The notes beneath the pieces are model-generated. The model was not told the DNA's origin. It was given only the letters and a program-made list of their open reading frames with translations, and did no database searches. A DNA stretch of 5,597 nt from positions 1-5,597 of the forward strand of contig JAHDSP010000081.1 in NCBI GenBank assembly GCA_018432645.1. The letters are read 5' to 3'. The position numbers were made by a program, and so were the translations under genes. Each line of letters begins with the position of its first letter. Position 1 is the stretch's first letter. Below, one piece after another: positions 1-5,597 of the stretch. The stretch comes from Bacteroidales bacterium (lineage in GTDB: Bacteria; Bacteroidota; Bacteroidia; Bacteroidales; DTU049).

Positions 1-369
1 AAATTTGCACAATGGATTATTCGTATTACTCATAATGCTGTGATAGATCATTTCAGATATCAGAATAAGTATGCTACCTCACCTTCAAATGAAGATGATG
101 ACAATGGTAATTATGTCTTTGACAATATTAGTGTAAATAATTATATTTCTCCCGAAGATATTTTAATAAAAAAAGAAAATAAAGTTTTGATACAGCAAGC
201 CGTTTCTACTTTATCTAAAAAACAGCAAGAGGTTATTTATCTTAGGTTGAATGAGGATAAATGTTTCAGAGAAATAGCAAATGTTCAAAATATTAGTATT
301 AATACTGCTCTTGGGAGAATGCGTTATGCTATTATGAATGTAAAGAAAAAAATTAATCCCTATATTTAA
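1..369 (+). CDS. ECF-family RNA polymerase sigma factor, 3' part (5' end outside window)
   Basis: This is the C-terminal 122 residues of a sigma-70 family extracytoplasmic-function sigma factor, which directs RNA polymerase to a specific promoter set. The frame is open from base 1. The residues before the first possible start (GTG at 40) already match the end of sigma region 2 (FAQWIIRITHNAVIDHFR at window residues 2-19), so the gene starts upstream and the GTG is internal. A short acidic, poorly conserved linker (SNEDDDNGN) follows at about residues 29-37. Sigma region 4 spans about residues 62-116: LSKKQQEVIYLRLNEDKCFREIA, then the recognition helix ISINTALGRMRYAI, a form common in Bacteroidota ECF factors. 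It ends with a lysine-rich tail and TAA at 367-369. No anti-sigma gene follows on the same strand; the next gene encodes a surface protein. The ECF assignment is firm, but the subgroup and regulon cannot be read here. Confidence 0.9.
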   Translation, partial: KFAQWIIRITHNAVIDHFRYQNKYATSPSNEDDDNGNYVFDNISVNNYISPEDILIKKENKVLIQQAVSTLSKKQQEVIYLRLNEDKCFREIANVQNISINTALGRMRYAIMNVKKKINPYI

Positions 370-397
370 GTTAATATTGAATATAAAGATTTCATTA

Positions 398-419
398 TTT
401 TTTAATGTTTTTTTAATGT
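398..419. repeat. Perfect 11-base tandem duplication upstream of the surface-protein gene
   Basis: TTTTTTAATGT occurs twice back to back (398-408 and 409-419). The 11-base period is close to one helical turn. It lies just upstream of the putative -7 element at 437-444, roughly -50 to -30 from a start point near 450. It could be a regulator site, an A/T-rich UP-like element or simple slippage; the sequence alone does not decide. Confidence 0.5.
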
Positions 420-420
420 T

Positions 421-444
421 TTTGAAAATTTTAGATTAATTTTG
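421..444 (+). promoter_or_regulatory. Putative Bacteroidota-type promoter for the surface-protein gene
   Basis: TAATTTTG at 437-444 matches the Bacteroidota -7 consensus TAnnTTTG exactly. It would place the start point near 450, giving a leader of about 28 A/T-rich bases before the ATG at 479. A TTTG at 421-424 could serve as the upstream element, but the 12-base spacing is shorter than the usual 17-23, so that half is doubtful. The leader has no Shine-Dalgarno motif, as is common in this phylum. Confidence 0.45.
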
Positions 445-478
445 TAATTATTATTAAGTGATTATTTTATAAAATTAT

Positions 479-2770
479 ATGAAAAAGAAACTGGTATTAT
501 TACAATTATTTTTACCAATAATATTATTAGGTCAATTAAATATTAATACCTCATACACGCCACAGCAATTGGTAGAGGATTATTTAATTGGCCCTGGTAT
601 TACAGTATCAAATGTTACTTATCGTGGACAGTTATCTCAATTTGCTTTTTTTTCTAATGGTAATAGTACAGCATTAGGAATGGATGAAGGGATAATATTA
701 TGCACTGGTAATGCTACACAAATAGCTCAAAGTGCTGGTAGTCATATGAGTAGTAGTTTGGGTGGTAATGGAGTAGATGAATTAGATGCTATCATTAATA
801 ATCCATCCTATGATACTAATGATGGGGCAGTCCTAGAATTTGATTTTATTCCTCAAGATACCATGCTTTCATTTTATTACATTTTTGGTAGTGAAGAATA
901 TCCAGAATTTGTTTGTTCTTCTTATAACGATATTTTTGCTTTTTTGATCTCTGGTATTAATCCTTCTGGTGGAATGTATGTGGACGAAAATATTGCTTTG
1001 ATTCCAGGCACTGATTTACCAGTGGCTATTAATACAGTTAATCCAGGAATTCCAGGAACTAGTTATTCTCCATCAGGATGTACTAGTTTATCATATTCTT
1101 CATTATATGTGAGTAATTCATCTCAGCAGCCTGTATTTGATGGGTTTACTGTACCTCTTGTAGCCGTTGCCAAAGTCATTCCCTGTCAGACATATCATAT
1201 TAAGTTATGCATAGCAGATGTAAGTGATGGTATATATGATAGTGGTGTTTTCCTTAAAAGGAATTCTTTTATAACAAATCAACCAGTTATAAATATTGTT
1301 AGTCCTTATGCTAGTCAAGACACTATCTATGAAGGCTGTGCTCCTGTTGAAATCACTATTTCTCATCCTGATCCTGTGCCTGTGCCTACAAATATATATT
1401 TAGGATTATCTGGTACAGCAACTATTGGTGTTGATTGCTCTAATTTGCCTGCTATAGCTACTATTCCTGCAGACTCTACTTCTGTTACATATACTTTATA
1501 TGCTTATCCTGATACTTTAGATGAAGGCGATGAATCTATTATTATTACAATTGGAGGTTATTGTGGCATTATTAGCTCAGATACTATATGGATAAAAGAT
1601 AATCCTTTCAGAGTAAATTTGTCAGATACTATTATTTGTGAGAATGAGGGTCCCATTACTTTAAATCCAACAATTATAGATGGGAATCACCCCTACTCTT
1701 TTATCTGGAATACTGATGATACATTAGGTAGTATAACAGTTTTTCCTGACTCTACAACAGTTTATTCTGTTACTGTTACAGATAGTTTGAGTTGTAATGC
1801 AACTGCTGAGGCTACTATTACTGTGAATCCTCTTCCTAATGTATCTATAAATCCAGAAGATACTACTATTTGTAGAGGTAATAGTGTTTCTCTAGTAGCT
1901 AGTGGTGCTGATACTTATATTTGGTCTAATGGAGATACTAATGACACATTAGTTGTTACTCCTTATTCTACTACTACATATTCTGTAACAGCAACAAATT
2001 TAGTTAATTGTTCTAATAGTGCTCAAGCTACTATAAATGTTATTCCTATGCCTGAATTAGTTATTTCTGCTTCCCCACCAGCTATTTGTGTTGGTGAAAG
2101 TACTAGAATTAGAGCAAGTGGAGCAGATAATTATGTATGGAATACTGGTGATAGTACAAGCCAGATTATTGTGGCTCCAGAGAATACTACTAGTTATACT
2201 GTTACTGGTTTTGTACAAAATTGTAATGTAACTAATAGTATTACTATAGAGGTTTATCCTACTCCTGATGTTATACTTACTGTTTCTCAAACTCATATTT
2301 TACAAGGAGATATTATAGATCTACAGGCAGAGGGTGCTATTGAATATCAATGGTATGGAGATAATTCGATTAGTTGCTTGAATTGTGATATTATAACAGC
2401 AGCACCTAATTCTTCTAATGAAATATGTGTTGTAGGATTTAATAGTAATTGTACTGATACTGCTTGTGCATATATAGAGGTAGAGCCTTGCGAAATTTTC
2501 ATACCTAATGCATTTACACCTATTAAAAATGACCTCAATGACACTTGGCAAATATTTACTCAATGTCCTATTGGTATTGGTGAATTAAGAATTTATGATA
2601 GATGGGGAAAACAGATCTTTTACACTACAAATTTAACTGATAGCTGGGATGGCACTTATAATGGCGAAAGAGTAAAACCAGGTGTTTATGTCTATAAAAT
2701 ATTATTCTCTTATTCTCATACTCCTACTATCTTTTATACTTATCAAGGTTCTATTATGGTATTAGAATAA
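479..2770 (+). CDS. Secreted choice-of-anchor L / Ig-like repeat protein with T9SS type B sorting domain
   Basis: A 763-residue exported surface or extracellular protein. Residues 1-19 form a signal peptide (MKKK, then a hydrophobic stretch ending near LLGQ). Residues about 20-265 resemble the choice-of-anchor L domain: GIILCTGNA at 71-79, FGSEEYPEFV at 136-145, NDIFAFLISG at 150-159, and ADVSDGIYDSGVFL at 246-259. Residues about 285-373 look Calx-beta-like (GTATIGVDC, then TIPADSTSVTYTLY and DEGDESIIITI). Four Ig/PKD-like repeats follow at about 381-450, 452-522, 528-592 and 597-668; the first three have regularly placed cysteine pairs. Residues 671-763 are the gliding-motility-associated CHU_C / type B C-terminal domain (IFIPNAFTP, LRIYDRWGKQIF, WDGTYNGERVKPGVYVYKI, final YQGSIMVLE), so export by the type IX system is expected. 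A role in adhesion or gliding is inference from the family; no catalytic motif is visible. The start is supported by the signal peptide directly after the ATG. Confidence 0.92.
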   Translation: MKKKLVLLQLFLPIILLGQLNINTSYTPQQLVEDYLIGPGITVSNVTYRGQLSQFAFFSNGNSTALGMDEGIILCTGNATQIAQSAGSHMSSSLGGNGVDELDAIINNPSYDTNDGAVLEFDFIPQDTMLSFYYIFGSEEYPEFVCSSYNDIFAFLISGINPSGGMYVDENIALIPGTDLPVAINTVNPGIPGTSYSPSGCTSLSYSSLYVSNSSQQPVFDGFTVPLVAVAKVIPCQTYHIKLCIADVSDGIYDSGVFLKRNSFITNQPVINIVSPYASQDTIYEGCAPVEITISHPDPVPVPTNIYLGLSGTATIGVDCSNLPAIATIPADSTSVTYTLYAYPDTLDEGDESIIITIGGYCGIISSDTIWIKDNPFRVNLSDTIICENEGPITLNPTIIDGNHPYSFIWNTDDTLGSITVFPDSTTVYSVTVTDSLSCNATAEATITVNPLPNVSINPEDTTICRGNSVSLVASGADTYIWSNGDTNDTLVVTPYSTTTYSVTATNLVNCSNSAQATINVIPMPELVISASPPAICVGESTRIRASGADNYVWNTGDSTSQIIVAPENTTSYTVTGFVQNCNVTNSITIEVYPTPDVILTVSQTHILQGDIIDLQAEGAIEYQWYGDNSISCLNCDIITAAPNSSNEICVVGFNSNCTDTACAYIEVEPCEIFIPNAFTPIKNDLNDTWQIFTQCPIGIGELRIYDRWGKQIFYTTNLTDSWDGTYNGERVKPGVYVYKILFSYSHTPTIFYTYQGSIMVLE

Positions 2771-2779
2771 AATTGCATT

Positions 2780-4036
2780 ATGTCTATTCCTTTAGCAGAG
2801 CAATTGAGACCAACAAATTGGGAAGAATTTGTTGGACAAGAACATTTAGTTGGTAAAAATGGTGTGATTCGTAAGTTGCTAGCATCTAAAACTTTACCTT
2901 CTATCATATTGTGGGGACCACCTGGTACTGGCAAAACTACTATTGCTGGGTTAATAGCTGATGAGCTCCAAGTCCCTTTTTTTAAATTAAATGCTATCGA
3001 TGCTGGTGTTAAAGACATCAGAAACATTATTCAAAAAGCTCAACCATATAAAACTGCTATATTATTTCTGGATGAGATACATCGTTTTTCTAAATCTCAG
3101 CAAGATAGTCTATTACATGCTGTAGAGAAAGGCACTATTACTCTGATAGGTGCTACAACGGAGAATCCTTCTTTTGAGATCATTTCTCCATTATTGTCAC
3201 GTTGTCAGGTATATGTCCTCAAACCTTTAGATATTTCTGATTTAGAAAAACTTTTGCAAAGAGCTATTGATTTTTATTTATCAAAAAATATATCTTTAGA
3301 TATTCAAGAAAAAGAAGCTTTATTTACATATAGTGGAGGAGACGCTAGGAAACTATATAATGTAGTAGAATTATTAGTTGATAGCTCTGATGGTAATGCT
3401 GTGGTAATAACTAATGACTCTGTGGAGGAAATAGTGAAACAAAAATTTCTGCTTTATGATAAACAAGGAGAATATCATTATGATCTTATTTCAGCTTTTA
3501 TAAAATCTGTGAGAAATAGTGATCCTAATGCAGCCATTTATTGGATGGCACGAATGCTAGAGGGTGGCGAAGATCCACTATTTATTGCTCGTAGGATGAT
3601 CATCTTAGCATCAGAAGATATAGGCTTGGCTAATCCTAATGCTTTACTGCTGGCTAATGCATGTTTCGATGCTGTTCATAAAATTGGTATGCCAGAGGCT
3701 AGAATAGTTTTAGCTGAGTGTGCTGTTTATTTAGCTTCGTCTCCCAAAAGTAATGCTAGCTATATGGCTATCGAAAGAGCTACTGAATTAATTCATCAAA
3801 CTGGTAATCTCTCTGTGCCACTGCATCTACGTAATGCTCCTACTCAACTAATGCGTTCTCTCAATTATCATAAAGGTTATAAATATCCACATGATTTTCC
3901 AAATCATTTCATAGAGCAAGAATGTTTGCCTACTGAGATTTCGGGTACTACCTTTTATTTCCCTGCTGATAATTCCAAAGAAAATGAACTAAAAAATTAT
4001 CTCAAAAAATTATGGAAAGACAAATATAATTTTTAA
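2780..4036 (+). CDS. rarA: Replication-associated recombination protein A (RarA/MgsA), AAA+ ATPase
   Basis: A 418-residue AAA+ ATPase of the RarA/MgsA/WRNIP1 family, cytoplasmic, which acts at stalled replication forks and is related to clamp-loader subunits. The start fits the family N-terminus (PLAEQLRPTNWEEFVGQEHLVG, residues 4-25). Visible motifs are Walker A GPPGTGKT at 46-53, Walker B ILFLDEIH at 94-101, the sensor 1 region GATTENPSFE at 124-133, the arginine finger in SPLLSR (R141), and sensor 2 GGDAR at 186-190. The C-terminal tetramerisation half is present (DLISAFIKSVRNSDPNAA at 235-252, EGGEDPLFIARRMIILASED at 261-280, then GLANP). Length is slightly under the usual 420-450 and nothing is missing. 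It starts 9 bases after the surface-protein stop, with no TAnnTTTG element between them and no Shine-Dalgarno motif, so cotranscription with the upstream gene is likely. The two products have no known functional link. Confidence 0.97.
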   Translation: MSIPLAEQLRPTNWEEFVGQEHLVGKNGVIRKLLASKTLPSIILWGPPGTGKTTIAGLIADELQVPFFKLNAIDAGVKDIRNIIQKAQPYKTAILFLDEIHRFSKSQQDSLLHAVEKGTITLIGATTENPSFEIISPLLSRCQVYVLKPLDISDLEKLLQRAIDFYLSKNISLDIQEKEALFTYSGGDARKLYNVVELLVDSSDGNAVVITNDSVEEIVKQKFLLYDKQGEYHYDLISAFIKSVRNSDPNAAIYWMARMLEGGEDPLFIARRMIILASEDIGLANPNALLLANACFDAVHKIGMPEARIVLAECAVYLASSPKSNASYMAIERATELIHQTGNLSVPLHLRNAPTQLMRSLNYHKGYKYPHDFPNHFIEQECLPTEISGTTFYFPADNSKENELKNYLKKLWKDKYNF

Positions 4037-4186
4037 GAATAAATTAAATCTTAAATTATAAATATTTCGTTAGTTTTATTTATTATTTTTCACACATTTT
4101 CTCCTCCTCACCTCGTCTCTCAGCCTCCCAGCCTCACTCATCAACTCATCAACTAATCAACTTTTAAACTCATCACCTATCACCTA
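4037..4186. other. Convergent intergenic region
   Basis: This is the 150-base gap between the ends of rarA (+) and the transporter gene (-). About 4037-4090 is plain A/T-rich sequence. From about 4101 onward it is the G-poor repeat mosaic listed separately. I see no convincing intrinsic terminator for either gene: the best hairpin (4032-4038 with 4049-4055) is seven pairs with a single G-C pair and overlaps the rarA stop. Confidence 0.6.
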
Positions 4187-4222
4187 TCACCTATCTACTA
4201 TTACCTCGTCTCCCCCTCTCCT
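4101..4222. repeat. C/T/A-rich mosaic of short tandem repeats at the 3' end of the transporter gene
   Basis: A low-complexity block unlike the A/T-rich DNA around it, with only four G bases on the plus strand over about 120 bases. It is built from several short units: CAGCCTC(C/A) twice at 4121-4136, CTCATCAA twice plus the variant CTAATCAA at 4137-4160, and the 7-base unit ATCACCT three times in tandem at 4172-4192, followed by ATC. A 10-base direct repeat ACCTCGTCTC stands near both ends (4110-4119 and 4203-4212). The block contains the transporter stop codon (4187-4189) and about its last 12 codons. Microsatellite-like slippage or a spreading intergenic repeat are the simplest explanations. 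It has no CRISPR structure. Confidence 0.8.
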
Positions 4223-5497
4223 TTTCACTTTTTCACCGATTCTACTATAAAAAATCAAATATAAATAAGAAATTAATAAAATGCTATAAGCATATTGCAT
4301 ATTAATTTTATCACTTAGCCAGCCAAAAAATGGACCCATTATAGCACCGCCTATGATGCCCATTATTAGAAGTGCAGAGACGATTTCTGCTTTATCACCA
4401 GAATTTCTAATCGCTATAGGCCATATGCTAGGCCACATTATAGAATGTGCGAAACCTAATATAGGAACAGCAAATACAGATATATTACGCGGTAATACTA
4501 AAATGGCAATTGTTATAGCGATTCCTAAAATACTAAACAACATTAGCATTTTTTCTTGCGAAATATATTTGGGTATTAGAACTATTCCTATTAAATAGCC
4601 TATTATCATACCAGTCATTACATATGATGTGAAATAGTGCGGAGTACTAAAATCTATGCACCAGTTGGAGATACATAAATTTAATGGTTGCAAATTAGAT
4701 GTTTGTGCATAGGCTACGCTGCTATCTCCTGCTATGACTTCTGCTCCTACATATAAAAATATTGCTATAAATCCTAGCCATGAATGTGTAGGTATGCCTC
4801 TGAAAGAGTATTTTTGTTTTTTTGTTTTTTCTCTTGTATCTACTGGCTTCATAGCATAGAATATAAACATTAAAGCTATTAAACAAATAGCCATTATTAG
4901 GTATGGAGATATTATGGAATGTGCTAAATTATCTAAATAAACGGTTCTATCTGCTGTGGATAGCTGATTAATGTGTGAACTAATGTCTTGTGCTTTGGTA
5001 GAGCCAAATAATACTCCCCCTAGTATCAAACCACCTAATGCTCCCGCTATTTTATTTGCTATTCCCATTATGCTAATTCTTTTAGCGGCACTTTCTATTG
5101 ATCCTAATAGTGTAACATATAGATTAGATGCTGTCTGCATTAAAGTCAATCCAGCTCCTTGCAGAAATAATCCTATTAAAAAGATAGGAAAAGATCTGTA
5201 TATAGCTGCTGGTATAAAAATCAATGAGCCTAATATTATCAAACCTAATCCAATCAATATTCCTCTGATCAATGATATTCGCTCTAATAATAATGCTGAT
5301 GGAATGGCTAATAGAAAATATGATATATAAAAAGCTGTTGTTACAAGAAATGCTTCAAACCATCCTATCTCACATATTATTCTGAAATATGGTATCAGTA
5401 TACTATTTAACCAAGTGAAAAAACCAAATACAAAAAATAATATTCCTATACTCAACAGTGAACGCCTCTCACCAACTCTATCTATAGCTGTATTCAT
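4187..5497 (-). CDS. MFS sugar transporter, FucP/GluP (fucose/glucose/galactose:H+ symporter) family
   Basis: A 436-residue inner-membrane major facilitator with about 12 hydrophobic segments in two halves, separated by a basic loop near residues 217-232 (KPVDTREKTKKQK). Family hallmarks are FGFFTWLNSILIPYF at 24-38, LQGAGLTLMQTASNLYVTLLG at 112-132, ESAAKRISIMGIANKIAGAL at 135-154, YVGAEVIAGD at 249-258, and SALLIMGIIGGAIMGPFFGW at 374-393. The probable role is sugar uptake, likely proton-coupled; the substrate cannot be fixed from sequence. Two deviations stand out. The acidic residue that follows Leu-Asn in helix 1 of FucP (D46 in E. coli) is S32 here, and the usual Asn-Pro-Tyr of helix 4 is Asn-Leu-Tyr (L126). 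The position of E. coli E135 is Q121, as in GluP-like members. The last residues (about GGDEVIVDR) are encoded by the intergenic repeat block. The ATG at 5497 is preceded by an A-rich leader and a -7-like element. The gene converges on rarA. Confidence 0.92.
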   Translation of the reverse strand: MNTAIDRVGERRSLLSIGILFFVFGFFTWLNSILIPYFRIICEIGWFEAFLVTTAFYISYFLLAIPSALLLERISLIRGILIGLGLIILGSLIFIPAAIYRSFPIFLIGLFLQGAGLTLMQTASNLYVTLLGSIESAAKRISIMGIANKIAGALGGLILGGVLFGSTKAQDISSHINQLSTADRTVYLDNLAHSIISPYLIMAICLIALMFIFYAMKPVDTREKTKKQKYSFRGIPTHSWLGFIAIFLYVGAEVIAGDSSVAYAQTSNLQPLNLCISNWCIDFSTPHYFTSYVMTGMIIGYLIGIVLIPKYISQEKMLMLFSILGIAITIAILVLPRNISVFAVPILGFAHSIMWPSIWPIAIRNSGDKAEIVSALLIMGIIGGAIMGPFFGWLSDKINMQYAYSILLISYLYLIFYSRIGEKVKRRGGDEVIVDR

Positions 5498-5525
5498 TTG
5501 ATTATTTTTTTTAAAATTAAATTGC

Positions 5526-5548
5526 CAAAATTATTATTTTTTTACAAA
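5526..5548 (-). promoter_or_regulatory. Putative promoter of the MFS transporter gene
   Basis: Read on the minus strand, TAATTTTG (5533 down to 5526) matches the TAnnTTTG -7 consensus. A TTTG lies 11 bases further upstream (5548 to 5545), closer than the usual spacing, so it may not be the true -33 element. A start point near 5520 would give a leader of about 22 bases containing an A8 run (5512-5505) and no Shine-Dalgarno motif, a typical Bacteroidota leader. The octamer is identical to the one before the surface-protein gene. Confidence 0.45.
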
Positions 5549-5589
5549 TGATTAATATTAATTTAATGTATTTTTTAATTTATTTATAT

Positions 5590-5597
5590 TAATTTTG
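5590..5597 (+). promoter_or_regulatory. Possible plus-strand -7 element at window edge
   Basis: TAATTTTG forms the last eight bases of the window. If real, it would serve a rightward gene just outside, divergent from the transporter. No TTG-type upstream element is evident at normal spacing in the A/T-rich DNA before it, and the downstream gene is not visible, so this is only suggestive. Confidence 0.25.

Noticed and set aside
40..42. GTG as the start of the sigma factor gene
   Set aside because: The upstream in-frame residues from base 1 already match sigma region 2, so the gene begins outside the window.
425..443. Hairpin AAAATT/AATTTT before the surface-protein gene
   Set aside because: The six pairs are all A-T and overlap the -7 element; too weak to be a terminator for the sigma gene.
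646..653. T8 tract early in the surface-protein gene as a phase-variation switch
   Set aside because: Runs of 7-8 T or A occur elsewhere in this A/T-rich window (for example 5505-5512), and the frame is intact, so there is no specific sign of a switch.
2057..3027. Minus-strand open frames at 2057-2296, 2321-2563, 2347-2544 and 2743-3027
   Set aside because: They are antisense to the surface-protein and rarA genes, show low-complexity or non-family-like translations, and have no promoter or leader; the plus-strand genes explain the sequence.
4032..4055. Hairpin terminator after rarA
   Set aside because: The stem has seven pairs with one G-C, a ten-base loop, overlaps the stop codon and has no following T run; it is expected by chance in A/T-rich DNA.
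4101..4222. CRISPR-like array
   Set aside because: The repeat units are 7-8 bases, directly adjacent, of several kinds and without unique spacers; no cas gene is present.
4353..5330. Plus-strand open frames at 4353-4598 and 4971-5330
   Set aside because: They lie antisense within the clearly recognisable transporter gene and are mirror products of its hydrophobic codons.

Overview
The window is low-GC DNA (roughly 30 percent GC by eye) that looks like a chromosomal segment from a member of the Bacteroidota. The evidence is a secreted multidomain protein ending in a type IX secretion (gliding-motility / CHU_C, 'type B') sorting domain, TAnnTTTG-type -7 promoter elements, A/T-rich leaders without Shine-Dalgarno motifs, a Bacteroidota-style ECF sigma factor tail (NTALGRMRYA), and a FucP/GluP-type sugar transporter. 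The exact genus cannot be read from the sequence.

Layout. Bases 1-369 (+) are the 3' part of an ECF sigma factor gene that begins before the window. An A/T-rich 109-base gap (370-478) carries a perfect 11-base tandem duplication and a TAATTTTG -7-like element. Bases 479-2770 (+) encode a 763-residue exported surface protein: signal peptide, choice-of-anchor L-type domain, Calx-beta-like domain, four Ig/PKD-like repeats, and a T9SS type B C-terminal domain. Only 9 bases later, 2780-4036 (+) encodes the AAA+ replication-maintenance ATPase RarA (MgsA), probably read from the same transcript. Bases 4037-4186 separate rarA from a convergent gene. This gap holds an A/T-rich part and then a striking C/T/A-rich, nearly G-free mosaic of short tandem repeats (about 4101-4222), which runs into the end of the convergent gene. 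Bases 4187-5497 (-) encode a 12-helix MFS sugar transporter. Its promoter region (5498-5597) carries another TAATTTTG on the minus strand, and a third copy on the plus strand ends exactly at the window edge.

The genes do not form one obvious pathway. The sigma factor and surface protein are neighbours and might be linked by regulation, but this is inference. rarA is housekeeping, and the transporter is an independent convergent unit. I found no CRISPR array, RNA gene, insertion sequence or clearly novel system. The most unusual items are the repeat mosaic that supplies the last codons of the transporter, and the loss in that transporter of the acidic residue in helix 1 that FucP uses for proton coupling.
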